From NCBI GenBank assembly GCA_016712225.1, contig JADJRL010000003.1, forward strand, positions 2,059,501 to 2,123,500: DNA of 64,000 bases. Reading direction: 5' to 3'. The position numbers and the translations under genes were made by a program. The notes below the pieces were generated by a model. It worked only from the letters and a program-made list of their open reading frames with translations. It did not search any database and was not told where the DNA came from. Below, in pieces: positions 7,683 through 16,365 of this stretch (its first letter is position 1; each line of letters begins with the position of its first letter). The stretch is from Candidatus Defluviibacterium haderslevense (GTDB lineage Bacteria > Bacteroidota > Bacteroidia > Chitinophagales > Saprospiraceae).

Positions 7683-9701
7683 ATGACAAATCTTATTATA
7701 AATAGAGTAAATTATATTTTGTCAGACGAAGTTCCGAATTTATATCTGTCTAAAATTGACAATTTAATTTTCAGGATGCAAGTTACGCATTTTAAACAAC
7801 GCATTTCAAATCGCCTTAAAGAAGAGACCTTTTCTCAGTGGGCAAATGGATTAAAAGAAGAAGATTATATTTATTACAGCTTTACAGAACCAAGTAATTT
7901 TGACTTTCTTGCAATTAAGTCCGAAGATTACCTTTTTAATAGATTCAAAGAAAAATTTATTCGGGAACAACTAATTAATTTCTTTAAAAAAAGGGCTTTT
8001 CTAGTTGAGCCATTTCCTAAAGGTAACGACCTAAGTGTTTATGAGAAAATAGATGATTTCAATAATGAATGGAGTATTTATAGAAGATACGATTTATTAG
8101 TGCGGACGCATAGAAAGGAAGTTGCATTTAATATTGGCAGTGAAAAAACACTAATAAGCAATCAAACACAAACTTTTGAACGAATTGATAAAATTAGAAT
8201 TATTGATAATCAAGACAGTTTTATTAAGCCTCTTGGAGGTAAAGAAGGTGTGAATAATTGCCGAATAATTGCAAATAGAGACAAACGAACTAAATTAGGA
8301 ATCAGTAATGAACCAAGAAAATTAAACTACAAGAATTTATACAAACAATTAGTTGCCTTCTACAATAACCAGTTGCTTAGCCTTGACAAGGATAACTTTA
8401 AAATCGAAGCAGGTGGATTAAAAAATGTTGAACAAATCGATTTAAACAAAGTAAATATTAATGAAAATCTTATGCTTTTCGGAAAAGAAAAGACAGATAT
8501 TAATGCAGTTACAGGAATGAGAGACTATGGCATTTATAAACCTTCGCCTAAAGCAATGGATGTAAAATTCATCTTTGTATATGAGAATAGTAGAGATGCT
8601 AACCAACTTTATTTATATTTAAAAAATGGCTTAAAACACTACCCTGGCTTGTGGAGCTATGTTGGAATACCCATTCGTCTATCTGATTTAAAAATTCAAT
8701 ACTCAGGAGTTGATGACTTAAAAAACAGAATGGATAGTTTTCTTGCGGAAAATCTGCCAAATGAATATTACGGTGATTTGTTAGCTATAATTATTAATCC
8801 GAATAGTAGTCAGGATAAAGAAGAAATTGAGGAAGATGAAAACCCAATGTATTATGAGATTAAGAGGAAATTTTTAGAGAAGGGCATACCAACTCAATTT
8901 ATCCAAGATAAAAATATTCATTCAGGAAGTTTTCATTACTTTTTACCAAATATTTCAATCGGTATTTTAGCAAAACTTGGTGGAATACCTTGGCGTTTAA
9001 AAACCAAGAAGACTGATGAATTAGTAATTGGGTTCAATCAAGAAAGTATTGGTGAAAATCGATTTATTGGTAGTGCGGTGTTCTTTTCAAACGATGGAGA
9101 GCTTGGTAAAACATTTGGTTTTCCTGAAACAAATTCTGAAACAGCCTTAATAAGTAATTTAAAATCTGCAATTGAACAATACATTAGTCAAAAAGAATCC
9201 CTGCCTGAGAGATTAGTAATACATTATTATAAACCCCAAAGCGGAAGAGAACAAAAATCAATTGAAGACCTTATACAAAAGGAATTAAGATTAAATATAC
9301 CTTTTGCAATTGTGGAAATTAATGACAGTAAATCTCAAATGGACATTTGTTTTGATAAGGATTTTACAATGGGAATGCCTGAAAGTGGAACATATGTAAG
9401 AGTTAGCAAAACAGAATATCTACTTTTTAATAACACCCGCTATCAAAAAAATCCTTTAAGAAGTGTGGCCGAAGAATTACCAATCAAAGTAGCGATTCAC
9501 TTTGCTGATACTGGTGGCTTTTCACACAAAGACTTAATAAGTCAAGTCTATGAATTTTCAAGATTATATTGGAAAGGATTGAAACAAAGAAGCCAACCAG
9601 CTACTACAATTTATGCTAAATTGATAGCTGAGTTTGCTGCTAATTACAATGGTGTTTTACCAAATAATGAAACAGTTAATAATACTCCTTGGTTTTTATA
9701 A
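7683..9701 (+). CDS. prokaryotic Argonaute, catalytically inactive, long-B-like
   Basis: A 672-residue protein with a C-terminal MID-PIWI module. MID signs are residues 390-407 (YYEIKRKF then GIPTQFI, with Y391, K394 and Q405 as candidate guide 5'-phosphate contacts). PIWI signs are KLGGIPW at 431-437, LVIGFN at 447-452, and a C-terminal Q..PAT..YAKLIAEFA block. The catalytic tetrad is broken: the first Asp of 'IGID' is N452, and the 'HRDG' Asp position reads HYYK (514-517). It should therefore bind guide and target without slicing. About 290 N-terminal residues precede MID, too long for a short pAgo (no N/PAZ) but shorter than full long pAgos, so a reduced PAZ is likely. The SIR2 gene starts 3 bp downstream, as expected for long-B pAgo/SIR2-effector pairs, known to act by abortive infection. 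Class assignment is inference. Confidence 0.88.
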   Translation: MTNLIINRVNYILSDEVPNLYLSKIDNLIFRMQVTHFKQRISNRLKEETFSQWANGLKEEDYIYYSFTEPSNFDFLAIKSEDYLFNRFKEKFIREQLINFFKKRAFLVEPFPKGNDLSVYEKIDDFNNEWSIYRRYDLLVRTHRKEVAFNIGSEKTLISNQTQTFERIDKIRIIDNQDSFIKPLGGKEGVNNCRIIANRDKRTKLGISNEPRKLNYKNLYKQLVAFYNNQLLSLDKDNFKIEAGGLKNVEQIDLNKVNINENLMLFGKEKTDINAVTGMRDYGIYKPSPKAMDVKFIFVYENSRDANQLYLYLKNGLKHYPGLWSYVGIPIRLSDLKIQYSGVDDLKNRMDSFLAENLPNEYYGDLLAIIINPNSSQDKEEIEEDENPMYYEIKRKFLEKGIPTQFIQDKNIHSGSFHYFLPNISIGILAKLGGIPWRLKTKKTDELVIGFNQESIGENRFIGSAVFFSNDGELGKTFGFPETNSETALISNLKSAIEQYISQKESLPERLVIHYYKPQSGREQKSIEDLIQKELRLNIPFAIVEINDSKSQMDICFDKDFTMGMPESGTYVRVSKTEYLLFNNTRYQKNPLRSVAEELPIKVAIHFADTGGFSHKDLISQVYEFSRLYWKGLKQRSQPATTIYAKLIAEFAANYNGVLPNNETVNNTPWFL

Positions 9702-9704
9702 GAT

Positions 9705-10997
9705 ATGAATATAACTATAACTGATGCAATAAATAATAGTCTTTTCTTCTTTGGTGCAGGTGCATCATATGATTCAGGATGTAAATTATCGTCTGGTATG
9801 TTGGAAGACCTTAAACGAAAAATTAGTAGTAGCGATAATGAAACCTTTAACAAACCCGAAAAGGAAGCATTGAAATTTTTATTGTCTTGTCTTGAGTATC
9901 ATAGTGAATGGCGAACTCTTGAGACTTCGGAAAACTTTAAGTTTACTCCAAACATTGAAGAATTGGCTTTATTAATAAGAAGAGTAAAAAACAGAGAAAA
10001 TTTCTTGCCATATCCCATCACTGGAAACTGGGCAGACAAACTTGTGCTTTTAGAATCAGAGTTTGATTCACTTCCTGAATCAGATAAACAAGCGGATACA
10101 TTATTTGGTTCATTAGATAGGATAATAAAATCAAGACTACTTCGAGAATGGTTAGAACCAAGCAATTTAGAGTTTTTAAACCCTCTAAAAGAATTTTTCC
10201 AATCTTACCCTTCGACAAATTTTAGGATGGATATTTTTTCGCTAAATAATGATATGGTTCTTGAAAAGTATTTTACAGATAATCAAATCAATCCTTGGCG
10301 AGGTTTTGTAAGTGGCGAATGGCGTGGATTTGAAGAAGAGAATATACCAGAAGATTATGGTAGAATTAATTTATATAAACTCCACGGTTCATTGGATTGG
10401 GTTCGACTTGATAGCGGAGAATTTAAAGAAAAAGATAAATTAGTTCCTGAAGATGAGCAATATATAGAACAAGAACATAATCCTTATGTAATATTTGGTC
10501 AAGGAACAAAAACATTCTCTGTTGAACCGTTTTTTTCATTATTACAACAATTTCAAAAAAAATTAAAAGAGAAGAGTTACATTTTTGTAATTGGATATAG
10601 TTTTTTTGACCCTTATATAAATAATCTCTTAATTAAAGCAGTAAACGGCGATTCAAAAAAGCTTATAATTATTAATCCATTTTTTGGACCTGAAAAATTG
10701 AAGACAGAAACTAAAGATGGTTTTAAGTTTTTATATGATGATTTTTTTTTAAAAATAAAATACCCACAAAATATTACGGCAGTTGATTTAGCAAAGTATA
10801 TCCAAGAAATTCAAGAAAATTCTTTTTATTCAGAAATGCCAGAATTCAATATTAAACAAGTAAATGCAAATTCTTTGGAGTTATTACCAGTTGGGATGAA
10901 AACATTTTTAGAAACCTATTTCAAAAATGGGGGTGAAGTATTTACTAATTTTATTACAGAATATGAAAGTAAAAGAGCAGAAGAATATCCATTTTAA
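9705..10997 (+). CDS. SIR2-domain protein, probable pAgo-associated NADase effector
   Basis: A 430-residue protein with the SIR2-like Rossmann motifs in order: FFFGAGAS at 14-21 (NAD-binding glycine loop), FSLNND at 178-183 (in place of TTNYD), the catalytic-type KLHGS at 225-229 (H227), and VIGYSFFDP at 295-303. No APAZ-like region is evident, so it is not a SPARSA-type SIR2-APAZ fusion. Placed directly after an inactive pAgo, it most resembles the separate SIR2 effectors of long-B pAgo systems, which deplete NAD+ when the Argonaute recognises invader nucleic acid. About 100 C-terminal residues are unassigned. NADase activity is inferred from motifs and context. Confidence 0.88.
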   Translation: MNITITDAINNSLFFFGAGASYDSGCKLSSGMLEDLKRKISSSDNETFNKPEKEALKFLLSCLEYHSEWRTLETSENFKFTPNIEELALLIRRVKNRENFLPYPITGNWADKLVLLESEFDSLPESDKQADTLFGSLDRIIKSRLLREWLEPSNLEFLNPLKEFFQSYPSTNFRMDIFSLNNDMVLEKYFTDNQINPWRGFVSGEWRGFEEENIPEDYGRINLYKLHGSLDWVRLDSGEFKEKDKLVPEDEQYIEQEHNPYVIFGQGTKTFSVEPFFSLLQQFQKKLKEKSYIFVIGYSFFDPYINNLLIKAVNGDSKKLIIINPFFGPEKLKTETKDGFKFLYDDFFLKIKYPQNITAVDLAKYIQEIQENSFYSEMPEFNIKQVNANSLELLPVGMKTFLETYFKNGGEVFTNFITEYESKRAEEYPF

Positions 10998-11146
10998 CTA
11001 TTATTATACTGATATAAGTTTTTAATTATATTGTGATGCTAATACTAATAAGTATTAAGAGGCTATCGAAGAATACATGGAAATATTAATGTAATTATTT
11101 GAATTTGAATACATAAAATTATCAACAAGTAACTAATTAATTTATT

Positions 11147-11911
11147 ATGGAAAAGAGATTGGAAGATAAAATATATCATTATCTTTTAGACTTATTTGAG
11201 ACAAGTGCTACTTCTGAAATTCATGAGTTTCTAATGCATTCTGTAATTTACGTTGAGTACAGCTATACCTTTGTCTCTGGTGATGGAGAAGTATTACATA
11301 TAATTGTTGACCCGCAGCTATATAAAAAATATCAACAATCGATACACTTGTTTAAAATATCAATTTTGAATAAATATTTTGAATTCACTCATAGAAGGAC
11401 CATAGGAGTAGAAGTATATCCAGATTTAAATAAGTTTCAAATTTTACAAAACACCATAGTTCCAATAATAACTCCATGGGAAGAAATTAATAATGAGCAA
11501 AATCATATGATTAAACTTTTAAAATCAGCTACGAATTCAATTGATTACCAAAATGTAGGAAATGCTGGAAGAACAATACTTCAGAAATTGTCTAACATAG
11601 TTTTTATTCCTTCCAAACATATACCAGAAGCCTTAATCGATCTTTCTGAAGGAAAATTCAAAAACCGACTTCATACTTATATTAAATGTGAATTAAGCGG
11701 GTCTATAAACAAAGAATTAAGAGATTTCTCAATTGCCGCAATTACAACTGCTGAAAAGTCAGTTGATCTCGCAAATAGATTAACACATGACTTAAATGCA
11801 AACCCCTTGCTTGCAGAAGTTTGCACAATAAGTATTGTAACAGTTGTAAGTATTATAAAACTAATAAATAGTACCACGGTCGCGAACGTGACATTTGATT
11901 CTAAACCCTAA
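11147..11911 (+). CDS. unrecognised protein in defence island
   Basis: A 254-residue soluble protein with no signal peptide. The N-terminal half (1-120) looks mixed alpha/beta. The C-terminal half is helical, with phrases such as KFKNRLHTYI and SVDLANRLTHDL followed by a hydrophobic helix (about 215-240, VCTISIVTVVSIIKLI). I do not recognise the family. It stands 149 bp after the SIR2 gene and 127 bp before a TIR-like gene on the same strand. It could be a defence sensor partner of the TIR-like protein, but that is based on neighbourhood only. Confidence 0.7.
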   Translation: MEKRLEDKIYHYLLDLFETSATSEIHEFLMHSVIYVEYSYTFVSGDGEVLHIIVDPQLYKKYQQSIHLFKISILNKYFEFTHRRTIGVEVYPDLNKFQILQNTIVPIITPWEEINNEQNHMIKLLKSATNSIDYQNVGNAGRTILQKLSNIVFIPSKHIPEALIDLSEGKFKNRLHTYIKCELSGSINKELRDFSIAAITTAEKSVDLANRLTHDLNANPLLAEVCTISIVTVVSIIKLINSTTVANVTFDSKP

Positions 11912-12038
11912 AGTATCGAAAATTATTATCACTTAATTTTCTATGGAAAAGAAAAATTATTTTTTTAGTTTTGCTACTAAAGATATGGCGGTGTAGCGTC
12001 TATCCATTTACATTCAAGCTAAAAGTAAAAGCTATCTA

Positions 12039-12656
12039 ATGACACAATCAGATCAAACAGAATATATTTCAAAGGCATTTATCAGTTGTAGTTTACGGAC
12101 AGAGGATAAGCCATTTGTCGACTTTATAGAAAGAATTTTGAAAGCATATAGAATATTACCTATTGGAACAGTTGGTAAGTTTTCTGCTGCACCAACAAAC
12201 GCAGCAGAATTAATGAAGATAAATATACCGCTAGCCGACTTTGTTGTGGTTGTAGCAACACCTCGTTATATTCAAAAAGACCTTAAGACAGAAAATTCAA
12301 AATTTGCAATTTCCGAGATGTTACATGTAGAATCAGGAATGGCATATATGGCTGATAAACCTTTAGTTGTTTTTGTTTTGGAAGGAACAGACGTTGGTAA
12401 TTTTATTCCTAATGTTACACAATACATAACATTGAACGGAAAACAAACTGACTTAGAGGAAAAATGGCAGTTAATTGGTGCATTATTAAACAACACTTAT
12501 GCAACGGTTAGACTAATAAGGGATCAAAAGGACAATAAAATTTTTTTAAACACAATCATCCATGGACTTGCATTCTATGGTGGTTTCAAATTTTTAGAAT
12601 CAATTTCTGATGATGAGAAACCAATAAGAAGAACATTAAGAAGAAAGTCAAAATAA
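12039..12656 (+). CDS. TIR-like domain protein, possible NADase
   Basis: A 205-residue protein. Residues 12-125 follow the TIR/TIR-like flavodoxin pattern: strand A KAFISCS (12-18) with R20 and D23 after it, a central IPLADFVVVVATPRY strand, and a helix with ISEMLHVESGMAYMA (91-105). In that helix E98 sits where TIR NADases carry their catalytic Glu, and it is followed by the KPLVVFVLEG strand (107-116). The C-terminal 70 residues are basic and end RRTLRRKSK. It lies about 1 kb downstream of the SIR2 effector, so two possible NAD+-consuming proteins sit close together. TIR assignment by eye; activity unproven. Confidence 0.6.
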   Translation: MTQSDQTEYISKAFISCSLRTEDKPFVDFIERILKAYRILPIGTVGKFSAAPTNAAELMKINIPLADFVVVVATPRYIQKDLKTENSKFAISEMLHVESGMAYMADKPLVVFVLEGTDVGNFIPNVTQYITLNGKQTDLEEKWQLIGALLNNTYATVRLIRDQKDNKIFLNTIIHGLAFYGGFKFLESISDDEKPIRRTLRRKSK

Positions 12657-13563
12657 AAATAGGTTTTAAAAACCATGTGATTGACAGAGAAGCCAAGAAG
12701 GAAGTGCCATTTCAGATATTATGAATTTTTTATCTGCCAAAGTATGAAGTCCTTTGAGATCTATTCTCAAAATCATCTTTATATATCTTTAGAAGTGTTT
12801 AATCGATTGAAATTATTGATCAATCACAATTTGAAATGGATAAGATGAACTTAAACTAACTAAAATGATTTAGATGCATATTAATTTATTGATATATAAT
12901 AAAATACAAATATGTTAAATAAATATTTAAAAATATTTTAAAAAAAATTAGGATTTTATTTATGAACATTTTACATTTGCTTATTGCCGCAAAGTTAGGA
13001 AAAGAGAGACATGACTTAGTATTAACACTATGCCTACTAAGTATTTGAGAAAAATTATTGACCCGTTTTTTATTTCAAAACAAAATTTAAAATGATCGCA
13101 AGATAGGCGTAAACTTATTGGATTGTATTATAATTGTTTTTTTAGTTTACATAAATTCTACAGTTATTTGCATTAGGATGTATTTGTATTAGGATGTAAA
13201 TTATGTTCATTTTATTGTACTAAAAGTACAACGCAAGAATATTATAAAAGTAATGCTTTTAAAATAAAAAGTATTTTTATTTATTTTCATTGTAATTAAT
13301 TATGATCATTTAATTAATTACATGAAGTAATGAATTAATCAATTAAACGAAACTTTCACTATGAGTTTCGAGTGTAAAAATATTATCAGACATGAACAAG
13401 AAAAATATCTAACTAAATGATCATTAGATACGTTGAATTCTGTGATTAAAATTAGAAAGATATACTTCTGACGAAGTTTCTTGCAAATGGCTCGATAAAT
13501 GGTGAAAACATTGATCTGAAAACACCAAAAAACAAAGTAAGACATAAACAGAATGCTTAAATT
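12657..13563. other. non-coding AT-rich spacer with two inverted repeats
   Basis: No ORF here looks coding; the minus-strand frame at 13339-13545 lacks any recognisable signature. There are two inverted repeats. One is a terminator-like hairpin at 12747-12771. The other is ACTTAGTA (13014-13021) facing TACTAAGT (13035-13042) over a 13-bp spacer. Regulatory sequences of the lipoprotein gene at 13564 are probably in the right half, but no clear box was identified. Confidence 0.5.
12747..12771. repeat. terminator-like hairpin sharing sequence with 18381-18412
   Basis: TTTGAGA (12753-12759) pairs with TCTCAAA (12765-12771) over the loop TCTAT. The left flank AAGTCCTTTGAGAT is identical to the left arm of the terminator at 18381. 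The right arm has diverged after TCTCAAA. It lies about 90 bp after the TIR-like gene stop and may act as its terminator, but there is no strong T-run. Confidence 0.5.
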
Positions 13564-15072
13564 ATGAAAAAGATTAGTATTTTTATCTTTAGTATGAAAG
13601 ATAAGCTAAGGACACAACTATGGAATGCAAGAAAAAATTCCATTCGGTCAATTAGCAGTGTTTTTATAACTATTTTCTTAATTCTATTTTGTACACAATG
13701 CAAGAAAGAGTCCAATGAAATATTTTCTTCAAAACAACAACTTACTTCAAGAATCAATACAAGCTGTTGGAATATTACACAAAGTGATTCAGCAATAGCT
13801 GGCACTTTTCAGCCAGGTACATATACTATTTCAAATAGTTGTATCCGTTTTACAAATCAAGATGAGTTTAATAAAACTGAATTGTTTCTGAATCATGCCA
13901 CAGCAAGTGAAGTAGAATCGTGGTATAATTCTTTATCAATTCTTACCTCTGAAAAGGCATATCTAGATTTTATGGATCAATATAACTGTAATGATAGTAT
14001 AACTATATATGAAATAAATGGTTTACTCAGTGCTTTTGGAAATACAATTCGATACAACTGGATAAATCAAGAGGAAATAAGCATATCGCCTAAGTTCATA
14101 ACTTATTCTGCGTTTAGAAATATGGATGGTAATTTTATGATTGGAGATCAGATTGAGGCAGAATCTGATGGAGTTAGAATTACAATTTTCGATGGTAATT
14201 GGAGTAAATTGGCACAAATAAGAAATACTCCAGGATTCCCATCAGATACAGTAAGTTATGAAGGTGATACTGCGTTTATTATAGACCCAATTCTGACATC
14301 AAGAATTTCATGTGAATATGAATGCTGTCCGAATAATATATCAAGTACTGATTATTATGGTCCAAGTAATAGAAGAAGATTAAAAGTAGAGCTAGTTTGG
14401 ACAAATGTAACTTCATATAGGTTATTAAATAATCCAAGAAGATATTACGCTACCCCTAAAATTAACTTAAGGTTGAATAAATTAGAATTGGATAAAAAAG
14501 ATGATTTTGGTTTTTGGAGTTGTTTTAAACAGCATTTCAAATTTAATTTACGATGTGATTGGTACATTGGAGCTACAAATACATCTAAATTAGAACATTC
14601 TAATGAAAATTTAATTGTGAAGGACAATGCTTGGACTTGTAAGGTTAATGGTGATCTAAAAACTTTTGCTTCTTCCGAAATTGGTCCATTTGAAGTCAAT
14701 CCTGAAGTATTTATTTGTCCATATAGAATTAATTTCACGACTTCCATATTTGATATAATAGACCAACCGCCTGTGGCAAGTTTTAGTACAGGTTGCTTAA
14801 AAGACAACAATCCATGCATTTGTTATATTTGTCCGTCAGGATATAATTTTGATTCAAGAAATTGTTTTTCAACGGTGTGTGCGAAATCACCATTTATTTG
14901 GAATAATGGTTTTTACTATAAATCTTATCCAAATGGTCCAAACGGTGGCGTTTGCCCTTATGGAGGTACATTTGACGGTTTAAATTGTTATATTGGTCCA
15001 GTACCGTCAGGATATGAAGGAAAATCGTTTGTTTATAATAATTGTTATTATGTTGTTCCGAAGTGCCCATAA
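13564..15072 (+). CDS. putative Cys-rich outer-surface lipoprotein
   Basis: A 502-residue protein with a hydrophobic segment at about residues 33-44 (VFITIFLILFCTQC) ending in a lipobox-like Cys followed by KKES, so a lipoprotein signal is likely; the true start could be an internal Met (for example MKDKLRT at residue 11). The body has many Cys residues. The last 110 residues form an imperfect repeat built from CP.GY.FD..NC, PFIWNNGFYY, CPYGGTFDGLNC and FVYNNCYYV elements, which suggests disulfide-stabilised small modules. It starts a three-gene run with two barrel-type proteins. No known function. Confidence 0.7.
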   Translation: MKKISIFIFSMKDKLRTQLWNARKNSIRSISSVFITIFLILFCTQCKKESNEIFSSKQQLTSRINTSCWNITQSDSAIAGTFQPGTYTISNSCIRFTNQDEFNKTELFLNHATASEVESWYNSLSILTSEKAYLDFMDQYNCNDSITIYEINGLLSAFGNTIRYNWINQEEISISPKFITYSAFRNMDGNFMIGDQIEAESDGVRITIFDGNWSKLAQIRNTPGFPSDTVSYEGDTAFIIDPILTSRISCEYECCPNNISSTDYYGPSNRRRLKVELVWTNVTSYRLLNNPRRYYATPKINLRLNKLELDKKDDFGFWSCFKQHFKFNLRCDWYIGATNTSKLEHSNENLIVKDNAWTCKVNGDLKTFASSEIGPFEVNPEVFICPYRINFTTSIFDIIDQPPVASFSTGCLKDNNPCICYICPSGYNFDSRNCFSTVCAKSPFIWNNGFYYKSYPNGPNGGVCPYGGTFDGLNCYIGPVPSGYEGKSFVYNNCYYVVPKCP

Positions 15073-15079
15073 ATCTAAT

Positions 15080-15742
15080 ATGATAATTTTATTTCATCAA
15101 GTTTGGACAATCAAACTATTACTAATGGTAATTTACTTGATCTGGTGTGTTAATTTATCAGCTCAAAAGAAAAGAACCTTAGAATTGTTTGCAGGTCCAA
15201 ACTTGACGAATGTTCAACATATAGTAAATGGTGAGAAATTATTTTTCACAACTCCTGAAAGACCTTTTTATACCATTAATTATCATTTTGGTGCTTTTAT
15301 AAATGAAGGAATATTTGCAAAGGAAGATCTGAGTATTAGTTATGGTTTGAGTTTTGATAAAAGGGCATCTGCGAATACCTCCTTCAACAAATTAATAGAT
15401 GAGGGATATGGATTTTTAGGATCATCAGTTCTTCTTAAATACAAGCCATTAAAAAATCGAAATATTTGTCTTGAAATTGGAACAAAATTTCAATATATAA
15501 TTCACAATTCAAAATATGCATATTTAAAAGCTTTTAAAAACTTTGAATTTGATTATATTATTGGTATACAATACAAGTTGTGGAAAAATATACATATAGG
15601 GACTCGATTTTTAGAACCACTGTATATAATGAGAGACAAGAGTAATCTTGTTAGTAATGATCCTAATGTGCCGAAAGATATAAGTCAAATTAAAACTCAT
15701 TCTGTTGAGTTACTCATTGTTTATAATTTGAAAATAAGATGA
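15080..15742 (+). CDS. putative outer-membrane beta-barrel protein
   Basis: From the ATG at 15080 (7 bp after the previous stop) this is a 220-residue protein with a signal-peptide-like N-terminus (WTIKLLLMVIYLIWC then NLSAQ). The body alternates aromatic and polar residues (LELFAGPNLTNV, YTINYHFGAFINEGIF, ENLVV-type strands) and ends with a strand HSVELLIVYNLKIR, all typical of small Bacteroidota outer-membrane barrels (PorT-like/OMP_b-brl). A longer reading from 14993 would overlap the upstream gene and spoil the signal peptide. It overlaps the next gene by 4 bp. Confidence 0.7.
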   Translation: MIILFHQVWTIKLLLMVIYLIWCVNLSAQKKRTLELFAGPNLTNVQHIVNGEKLFFTTPERPFYTINYHFGAFINEGIFAKEDLSISYGLSFDKRASANTSFNKLIDEGYGFLGSSVLLKYKPLKNRNICLEIGTKFQYIIHNSKYAYLKAFKNFEFDYIIGIQYKLWKNIHIGTRFLEPLYIMRDKSNLVSNDPNVPKDISQIKTHSVELLIVYNLKIR

Positions 15743-16365
15743 ATTTTAACTGTAGAAAGATATTTATTTTAGTTTTCTGTTTAACCAAATTTCAATCAGC
15801 TTTGACTGCACAATCTGAGGTAATTAAATTTGGTTTTTCGTTAATTAAAAATTCTTATGATAGATTTAATTATGAATTAAATGATTCTATAGGTACAACT
15901 GGAATAGGATATACAATTGGGATTGCATATGAAATACCTGTGTTAAATCATACAAGTCTATCAGTTGGTTTCGGTTTTTCACAAAGAAATTATGAAGTAA
16001 AGTATTTTGATTGGCCAAATTCAGATAGATCTAATTGGGCTACTTTTCCTTTTCAAATTAATTATTATTTAATTAAAAATTTAGCATTTAATGCAGGATG
16101 TCAAATTGAGCACCTTATATTTAAACAAAAGTTTGTTTATTACTCAGATTCCTTGCAACACAAATCCGGATATACGAAATATGATGTTGGCTTGATTGGC
16201 GGGCTTCAATTTCGGTTCCGTAGAATTGAATTAAACGGAAGTTTTATTTATGGTTTAAGAAAAATTTCTGATACATATTTTTTTGATCCATTAAAGGGAA
16301 TTGGAATCAATTCATCTGCCAAAAGTTATTCCATTAAAATAGGACTTTACTATTTATTCTACTAA
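15739..16365 (+). CDS. putative outer-membrane beta-barrel protein
   Basis: A 208-residue protein with a signal-peptide-like start (IFILVFCLTKFQSALTAQ) and repeated amphipathic strands (GIGYTIGIAYEIP, TSLSVGFGFSQRNYEV, GLIGGLQFRFRRIELNGSFI), ending KSYSIKIGLYYLFY with an aromatic terminal residue as in Bam-assembled barrels. It overlaps the preceding barrel gene by ATGA, so the two are cotranslated paralog-like partners of the upstream lipoprotein. Ligand or role unknown. Confidence 0.7.
   Translation: MNFNCRKIFILVFCLTKFQSALTAQSEVIKFGFSLIKNSYDRFNYELNDSIGTTGIGYTIGIAYEIPVLNHTSLSVGFGFSQRNYEVKYFDWPNSDRSNWATFPFQINYYLIKNLAFNAGCQIEHLIFKQKFVYYSDSLQHKSGYTKYDVGLIGGLQFRFRRIELNGSFIYGLRKISDTYFFDPLKGIGINSSAKSYSIKIGLYYLFY

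Noticed and set aside
9705..10997. Reading of the SIR2 gene as a SPARSA SIR2-APAZ component
   Set aside because: The pAgo is far longer than short pAgos and lies upstream, and no APAZ-like region is evident in the SIR2 protein.
13339..13545. Minus-strand frame of 68 codons in the gap before 13564
   Set aside because: No recognisable domain or start context; AT-rich spacer.
14993..15079. Upstream extension of the first barrel gene
   Set aside because: It overlaps the lipoprotein gene and would put 29 residues before a good signal peptide; ATG 15080 fits better.
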